33,737 nucleotides of DNA from Akkermansia sp. (GTDB lineage: Bacteria; Verrucomicrobiota; Verrucomicrobiia; Verrucomicrobiales; Akkermansiaceae): positions 1-33,737 of the forward strand of contig JAFQGF010000044.1 in NCBI GenBank assembly GCA_017415555.1, in the 5' to 3' direction. Position 1 is the stretch's first letter. Every line of letters starts with the position of its first letter. The position numbers and the translations under genes are program-made. Shown here one piece after another: positions 14,829 to 23,185 of this stretch. The notes under the pieces are model-generated. The model worked only from the letters and a program-made list of their open reading frames with translations. It ran no database searches and was not told the DNA's origin.

Positions 14829-15815
14829 ATGAAGAGAAGCCTCTCATGCCTGATAATGGTAGCGGCCATGCTGCTGATTCTTTGCGGGTGCAACCGCGAA
14901 GAGGAGGGGAGTACCGTTATTCGCATGGGTGGCTTTCCTAATGTAACCCATGTGCAGGCTCTGGTGGCCCGCAATATGACGCGCAATGGTAATGGCTGGT
15001 TCGAGCGCTACTTGCCCGGGTACACTGTGGAGTGGTACACCTACAATGCCGGTCCCACCGCCATGGAAGCGATTTTCGGCCGCACTGTTGATTTAACCTA
15101 TGTAGGCCCCAGCCCGGCGCTGAATGCGTACGCTGTATCCGCCGGGCGAGAGGTGCGCCTGCTGGCCGGTGCGGTGAATGGCGGAGCTGCTCTCATGGTG
15201 GCTCCAGGGAGCGGAATCGAGAAACCGGCGGATTTCAAAGGGCGCAGCATTGCTACGCCGCAGCTGGGGAATACGCAGGATGTATCCTGCCGCGCCTGGC
15301 TGGGGAGAAATGGATTGCGCTGTACGCTGGAGGGGGCAGGGGATTGCCGTGTGAGCCCCACGCCCAATGCTATGCAATTGCAGCTTATGAAGCAGGGGGA
15401 TATCTCTGCATGCTGGACCGTGGAGCCTTGGGTATCCCGCCTGGAGAAAATGGCCGGAGCCCGTGTGCTCGTGCAGGAACCGGATGTGGTGACCACTGTG
15501 CTTGCCGGTCGCGTAGGCTGGTTGCGCCGCCACCCCAAGGAGGCTGCGGCTATTCTGCAAGCTCATAAGGATTTGACCCGCTGGATACAGGAGCACCCTG
15601 AGGAGGCTCAGGCTCATGTGGTGGCCGAGCTCACGGAGCTGACGCAGGCCCCCTTTGACCCTGAGTTAGTGCGAGCAGCATGGCAGCGCCTGAAGCTTAC
15701 CACAGAGGTGGACATCTCCGGCTTGCGGCAGTTTGTGGAGGATGCACAGAGCTGTGGCCTGCTGGACCATGTGCCCGATCCGAATGGAATGCTCTATACC
15801 CCCGCAGAGGAATAA
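14829..15815 (+). CDS. ABC transporter substrate-binding lipoprotein (SsuA/TauA/NMT1-like)
   Basis: A 328-residue periplasmic binding protein of the aliphatic sulfonate/nitrate/taurine family. The N-terminal lipoprotein signal ends in lipobox LCGC (Cys21), so the protein is membrane-tethered. Typical blocks: IRMGGFPNVTHVQALVA (31-47), GRTVDLTYVGPSPALNAYA near 84-102, PADFKGRSIATPQLGNTQD, and MKQGDISACWTVEPWVSRL. The VGPSP stretch is the position of the VG.GP substrate-binding loop. Eight bases separate its stop from the ATPase start. The ligand is not determinable; sulfonates, taurine, nitrate, or pyrimidine thiamin precursors are the candidates in this family. Confidence 0.9.
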   Translation: MKRSLSCLIMVAAMLLILCGCNREEEGSTVIRMGGFPNVTHVQALVARNMTRNGNGWFERYLPGYTVEWYTYNAGPTAMEAIFGRTVDLTYVGPSPALNAYAVSAGREVRLLAGAVNGGAALMVAPGSGIEKPADFKGRSIATPQLGNTQDVSCRAWLGRNGLRCTLEGAGDCRVSPTPNAMQLQLMKQGDISACWTVEPWVSRLEKMAGARVLVQEPDVVTTVLAGRVGWLRRHPKEAAAILQAHKDLTRWIQEHPEEAQAHVVAELTELTQAPFDPELVRAAWQRLKLTTEVDISGLRQFVEDAQSCGLLDHVPDPNGMLYTPAEE

Positions 15816-15822
15816 GTTTTTT

Positions 15823-16629
15823 ATGAAAAAGTTAGAACAGGAAATTCACGCGTACCCTACGGCAAAGCTCAGCGTGGAGCATGTGTGCAAGGATTTTAAG
15901 ACCAAGGCGGGCATTGTGCGTGCGCTGGACAATGTGTCGCTTACCATCAACGAGGGCGAGTTCGTGTGTTTCGTGGGGCCCAGTGGTTGCGGTAAGTCCA
16001 CACTGCTCAATATCATTGCCGGTCTGGAGAAGCCGGATAGTGGATTGGCGCTCATTGATGGTGTGCCGATTACCGGCCCGGGGCGAGACCGTATGGTAAT
16101 GTTTCAGGAGCACGCTCTCTTCCCCTGGCTGGACGTGATAGGTAACGTGATGTTCGGGCTGAAGCAGAAGCCCAATCTCAACGATAAGGAGCGACTGGAG
16201 GTAGCCAAGTATTATCTTTTCCTGGTGAAGATGGATAAGTTCGCTCATTCCAGCATTCATGAACTCTCCGGCGGTATGCGCCAGCGCGTGGCTCTGGCTC
16301 GTTCTCTGGCCCCCAATCCCAAGATTCTGCTGATGGATGAGCCGTTTTCTGCTCTGGACGCCATGACGCGCGAGCGCCTGTATGGCGATATTCAGGATAT
16401 ATGGGAAAAGCGCAGAAAAACCATTGTGTTTGTGACGCATAACGTTCGTGAGGCCGTATGCCTCGGGAGCCGGGTTGTTCTCTTTTCGCCGCATCCCGGC
16501 CGTGTGAGGGAGCAGTTCCCCGTTCAGCTGGCGCGTCCCCGCAATATCAACGACCACGACCTGGCCGATCTTTCTCAGCAGATAACCTCGGCTCTTAAAG
16601 GATACCAGAATGCTGCCGAATCCGATTAA
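15823..16629 (+). CDS. ABC transporter ATP-binding protein (SsuB/TauB-like)
   Basis: A 268-residue ATPase. Walker A GPSGCGKST (52-60), Q-loop in MVMFQEHALFPWLDV, signature LSGGMRQRVALARS, Walker B ILLMDEPFSALDA and switch histidine in FVTHNVREAV are all present. MDEPFSALD and HALFPW are characteristic of the nitrate/sulfonate/taurine importer subgroup. It energises import with the lipoprotein and permease encoded on either side. The ATG at 15823 is chosen because an upstream in-frame start would overlap the preceding gene by about 80 bases. Confidence 0.95.
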   Translation: MKKLEQEIHAYPTAKLSVEHVCKDFKTKAGIVRALDNVSLTINEGEFVCFVGPSGCGKSTLLNIIAGLEKPDSGLALIDGVPITGPGRDRMVMFQEHALFPWLDVIGNVMFGLKQKPNLNDKERLEVAKYYLFLVKMDKFAHSSIHELSGGMRQRVALARSLAPNPKILLMDEPFSALDAMTRERLYGDIQDIWEKRRKTIVFVTHNVREAVCLGSRVVLFSPHPGRVREQFPVQLARPRNINDHDLADLSQQITSALKGYQNAAESD

Positions 16630-16649
16630 CCTTCAGAGACCTCACAAAG

Positions 16650-17447
16650 ATGAAACCTGTGCTGAATACAACACTCTTCTTCCTGCTGCTCGTTGCCGTG
16701 TGGGCGGCGCTAACCGGGGATCTGCTGCGCTGGGGCATCGGCCCGGAGGAGCCGCTGTGGTCTCCCTATGTGCTGCCGCCGCCTTCCGTGGTGGGGCAGT
16801 ACCTGTGGGATAACACGGTGAATGGCAAGATTCCGCTCTCCATGCTGATTACCCTGCGCCGCCTGCTTATTGGCTATGCCATTGGCCTGGTGCTGGGTGT
16901 GCCGCTGGGTATGCTGGCCGCTCGTTTCCGCTGCGTCAGCGATACACTGGGGGTGCTGGCACTGGGGCTGCAGGCACTGCCGAGCGTGTGCTGGGTGCCT
17001 CTGGCCTGCATCTGGTTTGGTCAGACGGAAGCTGCGTTGCTTTTTGTTGTGATTATGGGCACGCTGTGGAGTGTGCTGCTCTCCACCCAGAACGGCATGA
17101 AGAGTGTGCCTCCCATATACGCCCGCGCTGCGCGCACCATGGGTTCCTCGCCCTTCCATACGCTTGTTTGCGTCACTCTGCCGGCCTCTGCTCCCTTCGT
17201 GGTGAGTGGTATGAAGCAGGGGTGGGCCTTTGCCTGGCGCTCTCTCATGGCGGCGGAGATTTACGTGGCTGTGGTATCCGGTTTTGGCATTGGGCAGTAT
17301 CTGCACTATGGCCGAGAGCTGCAGCGTATGTACCAGGTTATTGGTATCATGTTCATTATCATACTGGTGGGGCTTCTGGCGGACAAGATTCTCTTCTCCC
17401 CGGCAGAACGTTGGCTGCACCATCGCTGGGGAACGGATAAGGAGTAA
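16650..17447 (+). CDS. ABC transporter permease (SsuC/TauC-like)
   Basis: A 265-residue inner-membrane permease with about six to seven hydrophobic segments. The EAA-type loop that docks on the ATPase lies at YARAARTMGSSPFHTLVCVT, followed by LPASAPFVVSGMKQGWAFAW, a pattern shared by sulfonate and taurine permeases. It begins 20 nt after the ATPase stop and lies 23 nt before the FAD oxidase gene, forming a four-gene operon. Confidence 0.93.
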   Translation: MKPVLNTTLFFLLLVAVWAALTGDLLRWGIGPEEPLWSPYVLPPPSVVGQYLWDNTVNGKIPLSMLITLRRLLIGYAIGLVLGVPLGMLAARFRCVSDTLGVLALGLQALPSVCWVPLACIWFGQTEAALLFVVIMGTLWSVLLSTQNGMKSVPPIYARAARTMGSSPFHTLVCVTLPASAPFVVSGMKQGWAFAWRSLMAAEIYVAVVSGFGIGQYLHYGRELQRMYQVIGIMFIIILVGLLADKILFSPAERWLHHRWGTDKE

Positions 17448-17470
17448 TTTGCAAATTAGGATTGCGTGTT

Positions 17471-18847
17471 ATGCCAAGTTGGGTGGAGGAATTGAAGCGT
17501 GTGTTGGGGGGCTGCGTGAGTACGGAGCCCGATGTGTTGGCCTCGCATGCTGGGGATAAGTGGCATGCCTCTGCTCTGCCGGAGGCTGTGGTGCTGGCAA
17601 CTGAGACGCAGCAGGTGGCAGCAGCCATGCGTTTTGCCGCAGAGCATGGCATACCGGTCACTCCGCGCGGAGCCGGGGTTGGCTATGTGGGAGGTTGTGT
17701 GCCGGTGAAGGGCGGGCTTGTTATTTCCGTGGCCAACATGCGCCGTATTTTGGAGGTGAACCCCGCCGATGGAGTGGCCGTGGTGCAGGCCGGAGTGCTG
17801 ACGGCAGATTTGCAGAATGCCTGTGCCGAGCTGGGCTGGTTTTACCCGCCGGACCCCGCTTCCCGCAAGGAATCCAGCATCGGCGGTAATATTGCGACGA
17901 ATGCCGGCGGTCCCCGTTGCCTGAAGTACGGCGTCACTCGTGCCTATGTGCTGGGGCTGGAGGTCGTTCTGCCGGATGGCCGCGTGCTTACCTGCGGCGG
18001 CCGCACCCACAAAAACAAGCAGGGATTTGATTTGGTGGGGCTTTTCTGTGGCAGTGAAGGGATGCTGGGTATTGTGACGCAGGCTACCCTGCGCATTATC
18101 CCCGCTCCGCCCGCCAGAGCTGCCTTGCATGCCGGTTTCCCCCGTTTTGCCCTGGCCGCCCAAGCGGTACAGAATGTGTTGCAGGGCGGGCATCTGCCGG
18201 CCGCTATAGAAATTACCGATGCTTTCACGCTGAGAGCCGCGCGCAATCACCTTGGCCCCGGCGTATTGCCGGAGGATGCCCAGGGGCATATTATCATTGA
18301 AATTGATGGCCAGGCAGATGCCGTGGCTACCGAGCTGGAGTCCATTGCCGCTATTTTGCGTACCACCGGAGCCACGGAAGTGGTGACCGCTCGTACCGAG
18401 GCCGCCGTGGAGGATATCTGGCAACTGCGGCGGGAATTCTCCTATAGTCTCAAAGCGACGGGGCTTACCAAGCTGAATGAGGATGTGGTGATTCCGCGTT
18501 CTCAGCTGGTAGCTCTGGTGGATTTCTGTGCTTCCATGGAGCAGGAAACCGGCATACCGGTGGCTTGTTTCGGGCATTCGGGAGATGGTAACATCCACAC
18601 CAATATCATGGTGCTCAAGGACGCCGAAGGAAAAGATATCCGAGAGCCGGCGGATGCTCTTGTGAACCGTCTTTTCGACTGGGTGCTCGCTCATGGCGGC
18701 AGTATTACCGGCGAGCACGGTATTGGTATCGCCAAGTCGCCCTGGTTCCCGCAGGCCATTGGCGCTGTCGCCTTCGACCTCCACCGCACTATCAAAGCCG
18801 CACTCGACCCGCAGGGTATCCTCAACCCCGGCAAGATGGGACTGTGA
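17471..18847 (+). CDS. GlcD-like FAD-binding 2-hydroxyacid oxidase
   Basis: A 458-residue flavoenzyme of the GlcD/D-lactate dehydrogenase (VAO) family. The PP-type FAD domain has PRGAGVGYVGGCVPVKGGL and DPASRKESSIGGNIATNAGG; the C-terminal domain has CFGHSGDGNIHTN and HGGSITGEHGIGIAK, which carry the substrate-site histidines. Such enzymes oxidise glycolate, D-lactate or related 2-hydroxyacids and pass electrons to quinone or a partner. No GlcE/GlcF partners are adjacent. The ATG at 17471 is preferred over TTG at 17462; AGGA lies 10 nt upstream. As last gene of the ABC importer operon, it may act on the imported compound or its product (inference). Confidence 0.9.
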   Translation: MPSWVEELKRVLGGCVSTEPDVLASHAGDKWHASALPEAVVLATETQQVAAAMRFAAEHGIPVTPRGAGVGYVGGCVPVKGGLVISVANMRRILEVNPADGVAVVQAGVLTADLQNACAELGWFYPPDPASRKESSIGGNIATNAGGPRCLKYGVTRAYVLGLEVVLPDGRVLTCGGRTHKNKQGFDLVGLFCGSEGMLGIVTQATLRIIPAPPARAALHAGFPRFALAAQAVQNVLQGGHLPAAIEITDAFTLRAARNHLGPGVLPEDAQGHIIIEIDGQADAVATELESIAAILRTTGATEVVTARTEAAVEDIWQLRREFSYSLKATGLTKLNEDVVIPRSQLVALVDFCASMEQETGIPVACFGHSGDGNIHTNIMVLKDAEGKDIREPADALVNRLFDWVLAHGGSITGEHGIGIAKSPWFPQAIGAVAFDLHRTIKAALDPQGILNPGKMGL

Positions 18848-18865
18848 GTCCGGGCTATGCGCGCC

Positions 18866-18904
18866 TTCCGCTGCCTTGTCCATTTTGTGCCAGAGGCAGC
18901 GGAA
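18866..18904. terminator. Convergent hairpin terminator
   Basis: A perfect 10-bp stem, TTCCGCTGCC (18866-18875) with GGCAGCGGAA (18895-18904), 19-nt loop, between the oppositely oriented stops at 18847 and 18929. It can act for both genes, although no long U-run follows. Confidence 0.55.
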
Positions 18905-18928
18905 ATACCACCTCATCCATGCGGCGGC

Positions 18929-20038
18929 TTATGGGGTGCTTCTGATGCTTTGCCCGTTTTCCGGGGCGAGGAAGCGCTCCGGTGGGATGTTGGCTGCCGT
19001 AAGGGCACATGCAAGGTCGGAGAGTGTTTCGTCATAGCCTTCGTTGGCGAGTTGCCAGGTGCCGAAGTGGCAGGCGATGGCTTGCCCGGCCTGTAGTTGG
19101 ATGAATGCCTCCACGGCATCGGCCGGGTTGGTGTGATTCTTGCGTATCCACTCCGGTTTGTATTGGCCAATAGGCAGCAGAGCCACGGTGGGAGCTCCCA
19201 GACGTCGGCGGATTTCGGGAAACCAGTTGCAGCGCGCAGTGTCGCCGGCAAAGTAGATGTGGGGGCCATTCTCCACCAGAAGTGAGAATCCACACCAGAG
19301 GGAGCGGTTGGCACTGGCTTCGTCCCGGTAGCGTTTGCTCCAGTGCAGGGCAGGGGTGAGGACGATGCGCAACTGTGGGCTTACCTGTACGCTTTCCCAC
19401 CAGTCTTTTTCTTCGCAGCGTGGCTCGGCTGCCAGATGGTAGGCCAGCAGGCTGCGAAGTCCGAGCGGAACGATGAAAAGGGGATTGTCTCGTGTATAAA
19501 GGCGCTGCAGCGTGGGGACATCAAAGTGGTCGTAATGGTCGTGCGAGAGCAGGCAGACGTCTATTTTCGGCAATTCATCCCAGGGGATGCCCACGGGGCG
19601 CTTTCGCTCCGGGCCGAGGGGGACGGGGCTGGTGTAGTCACTCCAAATAGGGTCGGTGAGGATGTTGAGCCCGGCGCAGCGGATGAGCATGGTGGAGTGA
19701 TTGACCATGGTGATTTCCCAGGCGGTGCCGATGACCTCCGGTGCCAGTTGCGGGGTAAATTTGTTTTGGTCTACAGTTGGGTAATGCCCCTTACTGCCGC
19801 GCTCGCTGAGCCAGCGAACGGCTGCAGAGGTGCTGTAGTCGAGGCTGACGGTGGGGTTGAAGAAGCGTGTGCCATCGAAGTGGTCTGTAACGGGGCCGTG
19901 CCATTCGCCGGGGCGGCAGAGTGTATGGGCCAGCAGGCGGTCGACGCCCCAGCCGGCAGTGGTGAGACCGGCTATGCCGCCTGCGAGGAATTTCAGGAAT
20001 CGGCGGCGGCTGCAGGTGGTGGGGGATGATTTTTTCAT
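18929..20038 (-). CDS. Tat-exported metallo-beta-lactamase-fold hydrolase
   Basis: A 369-residue protein with a twin-arginine signal (SRRRFLKFLAGGIAGL, 10-25). Zinc-site motifs: LSHDHYDHFD (164-173), H232 in LHWSKR, D266 in FAGDTA and H324 in ACHFGTW. The order and the HW.KR and GDT blocks match the UlaG/NAPE-PLD-like branch of the superfamily, which includes phosphodiesterases and lactonases. It should act folded in the periplasm with bound metal. The gene starts 57 nt after nuoN, behind a strong terminator; no good promoter is seen in the gap, so read-through from the nuo operon is possible. The substrate is unknown. Confidence 0.88.
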   Translation of the reverse strand: MKKSSPTTCSRRRFLKFLAGGIAGLTTAGWGVDRLLAHTLCRPGEWHGPVTDHFDGTRFFNPTVSLDYSTSAAVRWLSERGSKGHYPTVDQNKFTPQLAPEVIGTAWEITMVNHSTMLIRCAGLNILTDPIWSDYTSPVPLGPERKRPVGIPWDELPKIDVCLLSHDHYDHFDVPTLQRLYTRDNPLFIVPLGLRSLLAYHLAAEPRCEEKDWWESVQVSPQLRIVLTPALHWSKRYRDEASANRSLWCGFSLLVENGPHIYFAGDTARCNWFPEIRRRLGAPTVALLPIGQYKPEWIRKNHTNPADAVEAFIQLQAGQAIACHFGTWQLANEGYDETLSDLACALTAANIPPERFLAPENGQSIRSTP

Positions 20039-20051
20039 GAGTGAGTCGGAA

Positions 20052-20082
20052 TCAAAAAGCCCGACCCTTTCGGGCCGGGCTT
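20052..20082 (-). terminator. Intrinsic terminator of the nuo operon
   Basis: On the minus strand an 11-bp stem with one mismatch (20057-20067 against 20072-20082) is closed by a GAAA loop and runs straight into a T5 run. It begins 13 nt after the nuoN stop. Confidence 0.9.
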
Positions 20083-20095
20083 GTCGGGGAAAGCA

Positions 20096-21556
20096 TCAGT
20101 TCTGTATGAAGAGGAGCGGGTATGTACCCAGCAGGATGATGGCAAGAGCACACCCGGTCAGCACTCCGGCGGTAACCGCAGGTACCTGCAGGGGCTTGTC
20201 GCCGTCCATGGGCTTCTCCCAGTACATCTCGCGCAGTACCTTGAAGTAGTAGTAGAACCCGGCCGCCGCGCCCACTACCATCACGAACAGTAGCCAGAGC
20301 AGGCCGCTGTGGTACTGCATGGCATCGATGAGCGTGTAGAAGGAGTCGAACTTGGCCATGAAGCCGTAGGTCAGCGGTACGCCGGCCAGAGAGGCAAAGG
20401 CAACTGTGATGAGGAAGGCCGTGCGGGGATTTGTCTTGCCCAGACCACGGAAGGCGGAGATTTCTTCGCTGCCGCGCTGGGTGCGAACCATGGCGATGGC
20501 GAAGAAGGCTGCCACCGTAGCCAGCATGTAAGCTGCGAGGTAGTCTGTCACGCACTCCACAATGTAGTTGGCACCGAGGTTGGTGAAGAATACGATAATG
20601 AACCCGGCTTGTCCGATGGAGGAGTAGCCAAGGAGGCGCTTGGCGTTGTTCTGGCAGATGGCACCGAGGTTACCGATGAGCAGGGTGGCAGCTGCCACGA
20701 CAGAGATGGCCGTGACAATGACGCCCACCTTGTCGGGGTGAACAGTAGCCAGACGGCTGAAGGGCTCCAGCATGGCGACCAGAACGGCAAAGCCTGCTGC
20801 CTTGGAGGCAACTGCCAGGAAGGCACTTACCGGGGTGGGAGAACCCTGGTAGACGTCCGGAATCCATATTTGCATGGGGGCTGCACCGGCCTTGAAGAAG
20901 GCTCCCAGCAGCAGAAGTCCTACGGCCAGGAAGAAGCCGGTCTGCAGCTCAGGCATGGGGCAGGTGAACAGGCTGTGCACCAGACCGGCACTCAGCATGA
21001 AGGAGCCGGTGGTGCCGTAGTACCAGGCGGCGCCGAACACCATCAAACCCGTGCTGAGAGCACCCAGAACGAGGTACTTGACACCGGCCTCGATGGAGCC
21101 CTGATTGCGGCGGAAGTAACCGGCCATCACATAGGAGGACAGGGTGACTACCTCCAGGCTGACGAAGAGCATGATGATATCACGGGCCTCGGCCAGGCAG
21201 CAGATGCCGGCGCAGGCTACCAGCAGCAGGCAGTAGAGCTCACTGGTGCCCTCTGTCACACCGGAGCCGCCAACGGACTCGCAGGTCACTTTCTGATAGT
21301 CGTAGGCCAGCAGGAGAACCAGGGAGGTGGCAATACAGGCAATCATGCCGAAGGTACTGCTGTAGCCGAACTCCGGAACGTAGAGGAAGTAACCGGCAAT
21401 GATTGCACCGGCTGCGCCCACAATGGTATAGGCTCGCTTGGGAATCTGCGGCAGGAAGGTGTCTGCCAGCAGAATGATTACGGCCAGACCCACCAGAGCA
21501 AACTCCGGTGCGAACTGTCCCCAGGTGTAGATGGCTGAAACAATTTCGTTATTCAT
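20096..21556 (-). CDS. nuoN: NADH-quinone oxidoreductase subunit N
   Basis: A 486-residue antiporter-like membrane subunit of complex I, one of three proton-translocating subunits. Many hydrophobic helices are present. Family marks: the conserved glutamate in IMLFVSLEVVTLSSYVMAG, the lysine in AFFKAGAAPMQIWIPDVYQG and SPTPVSAFLA, and the lysine in NAKRLLGYSSIGQAGF. GVPLTYGFMAKF sits in the C-terminal part. Length is normal. It is the last gene of the operon, 24 nt after nuoM and followed by the terminator. No Shine-Dalgarno sequence precedes the ATG. Confidence 0.97.
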   Translation of the reverse strand: MNNEIVSAIYTWGQFAPEFALVGLAVIILLADTFLPQIPKRAYTIVGAAGAIIAGYFLYVPEFGYSSTFGMIACIATSLVLLLAYDYQKVTCESVGGSGVTEGTSELYCLLLVACAGICCLAEARDIIMLFVSLEVVTLSSYVMAGYFRRNQGSIEAGVKYLVLGALSTGLMVFGAAWYYGTTGSFMLSAGLVHSLFTCPMPELQTGFFLAVGLLLLGAFFKAGAAPMQIWIPDVYQGSPTPVSAFLAVASKAAGFAVLVAMLEPFSRLATVHPDKVGVIVTAISVVAAATLLIGNLGAICQNNAKRLLGYSSIGQAGFIIVFFTNLGANYIVECVTDYLAAYMLATVAAFFAIAMVRTQRGSEEISAFRGLGKTNPRTAFLITVAFASLAGVPLTYGFMAKFDSFYTLIDAMQYHSGLLWLLFVMVVGAAAGFYYYFKVLREMYWEKPMDGDKPLQVPAVTAGVLTGCALAIILLGTYPLLFIQN

Positions 21557-21580
21557 GGTATTTCAGTGGTGGGGATGGGT

Positions 21581-23170
21581 TCAGAAGATAATGAAGGGCG
21601 CAACGCCGAAGAGAACGATGAAGAACGCCAAGAAGGCGGCAGCCCATATGTCGGCGCAGCTCAGACCGGTGGCTCGCTCGGAAGCAAGCCCTACGTTACC
21701 CTCGAAGACACGGCGGAAGGCACGCAGCATGTAGATGGCGCTGATGACCAGGCCCCACAGAGCAAACACGGTGGCAAGCTGAACCGGGCCCAGCCCCCCA
21801 AACCACCCGGAGATGGTGTTGAGGGCGCCGGTAATGGCACCAAAAATCCAGCCGAAGACCGGCCCGATAAGCCAGATGGAGGACATCCAGCCCTCAAACC
21901 AGCCGTAGATGCTGCTGAGGATGTCGCAGCCCTGAGCTGCTGTGGCAGCACCCGGTTGCCAACCGCTGAAGCAGGAGACAAATACGGTGAACTCGCCGGC
22001 AAAGTTGGCCAGCAGAGGCAGGCCGATGCTGGCCAGTCCGGCCAGGCCGAACAGGAAGCCGAGCATGGGCAGCTTGCGACCCAGGCCACCCATGGAGTCC
22101 AGCTCCAGTGTGCGTGTCTGGCTCTCAATCTGACCGGTCAGCAGGAAGAGCAGAGCGATGGTGAGTCCATGCGCCAGCATCAGCATGGCGGCTCCCTTGT
22201 GGGCAAGCTCGTTGCCCGCTCCGGAGGCTACGAAGGCGGCAAATGCCAGGAAGATGTAGCCCATGTGCATAACGGAGGAGTTGCCGAGCATGTCGTCCAG
22301 TCGTGTCTGAGCCACGGTGACATAGCCTACCCACAGCACGTTACCCAGCAGCAGGACGAGCAGCAGGTTGTTCCAGCAGCCGAAGAAGTCCTTGCAGACC
22401 GGCCCCATGGCCCAGGCCAGGGTGAAGAGCCCGTACAGACCAAACTTCTTGAGCACGCCCGCATGCAGCATGGCAATGGGGGTGGGGGCACTGGCATAGG
22501 CCGGAGCAGCCCAGGAGTGGAACGGGAAGAGGGACACCAGCGTGCCGAAGCCGGCAAGCAGCAGCCCGGGAACCAGTACAGAGGTGGGCACCACTCCCTG
22601 GGCAATGGCTAAGCGAATCCCGCTGAAGGTGTAGGCTCGCAGCTCGCTGCACAGCATCAGCAGCCCGGCCAGCAGTACCATGGAGGCAAGGCCGAGGTAG
22701 ACCGTAGCCGTCCAGGCCACGGTGCGGCGGTTGCCGCGGCCGTAGAGGCCAATCATCACGAAGGTCGGGATGAGAGCCAGCTCATGGAAGGCGTAGAAGG
22801 AGATAATGTTGTCGGAGATGAATGCACCGGTGGCACCCGTGGAGAGCATGAGCGCGGATATTGCCCAGCTGCGCTCTGCATCCTTGTTGGGGGCCTTCAT
22901 GCCGAGAACGGCGGCAAAGGTCACCAGGACGGACAGCAGCAGCATGATGGGGCTCAGCGGCGTCTCCAGAGAGAGCCACAGCTCACTGTTGCCAACCGTG
23001 GACCAGCAGTCAATGCAGGGATTGGCACAGAAGGTGGTGTGAATGAAGGCACAGACACCCAGAATCAGTGTGAATGTGGCGCTTACCAGTGCCGTGGCAC
23101 GGCCCGGCGCCTTGAGCAGCCCGATAAGAGCGGCTGCAATCACAGGTACGATAATAAGCCAGATAAGCAT
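21581..23170 (-). CDS. nuoM: NADH-quinone oxidoreductase subunit M
   Basis: A 529-residue antiporter-like subunit of complex I. E130 in FYAFHELALIPTF corresponds to the essential glutamate of helix 5, and K242 in HAGVLKKFGLYG to the pumping lysine. The SLFPFHSWAAPAYASAPTPIA block precedes it. An extra-long hydrophilic/aromatic loop near residues 420-475, rich in Trp and Gly, separates late helices. It begins 15 nt after nuoL. It translocates protons in the membrane arm together with NuoL and NuoN. No Shine-Dalgarno motif is seen. Confidence 0.96.
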   Translation of the reverse strand: MLIWLIIVPVIAAALIGLLKAPGRATALVSATFTLILGVCAFIHTTFCANPCIDCWSTVGNSELWLSLETPLSPIMLLLSVLVTFAAVLGMKAPNKDAERSWAISALMLSTGATGAFISDNIISFYAFHELALIPTFVMIGLYGRGNRRTVAWTATVYLGLASMVLLAGLLMLCSELRAYTFSGIRLAIAQGVVPTSVLVPGLLLAGFGTLVSLFPFHSWAAPAYASAPTPIAMLHAGVLKKFGLYGLFTLAWAMGPVCKDFFGCWNNLLLVLLLGNVLWVGYVTVAQTRLDDMLGNSSVMHMGYIFLAFAAFVASGAGNELAHKGAAMLMLAHGLTIALLFLLTGQIESQTRTLELDSMGGLGRKLPMLGFLFGLAGLASIGLPLLANFAGEFTVFVSCFSGWQPGAATAAQGCDILSSIYGWFEGWMSSIWLIGPVFGWIFGAITGALNTISGWFGGLGPVQLATVFALWGLVISAIYMLRAFRRVFEGNVGLASERATGLSCADIWAAAFLAFFIVLFGVAPFIIF

Positions 23171-23185
23171 AAGGGTATTTTCGTG

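Noticed and set aside
14132..14986. A 284-codon minus-strand ORF spanning an intergenic region and parts of three plus-strand genes
   Set aside because: It crosses a promoter and coding sequence of supported genes and resembles nothing known.
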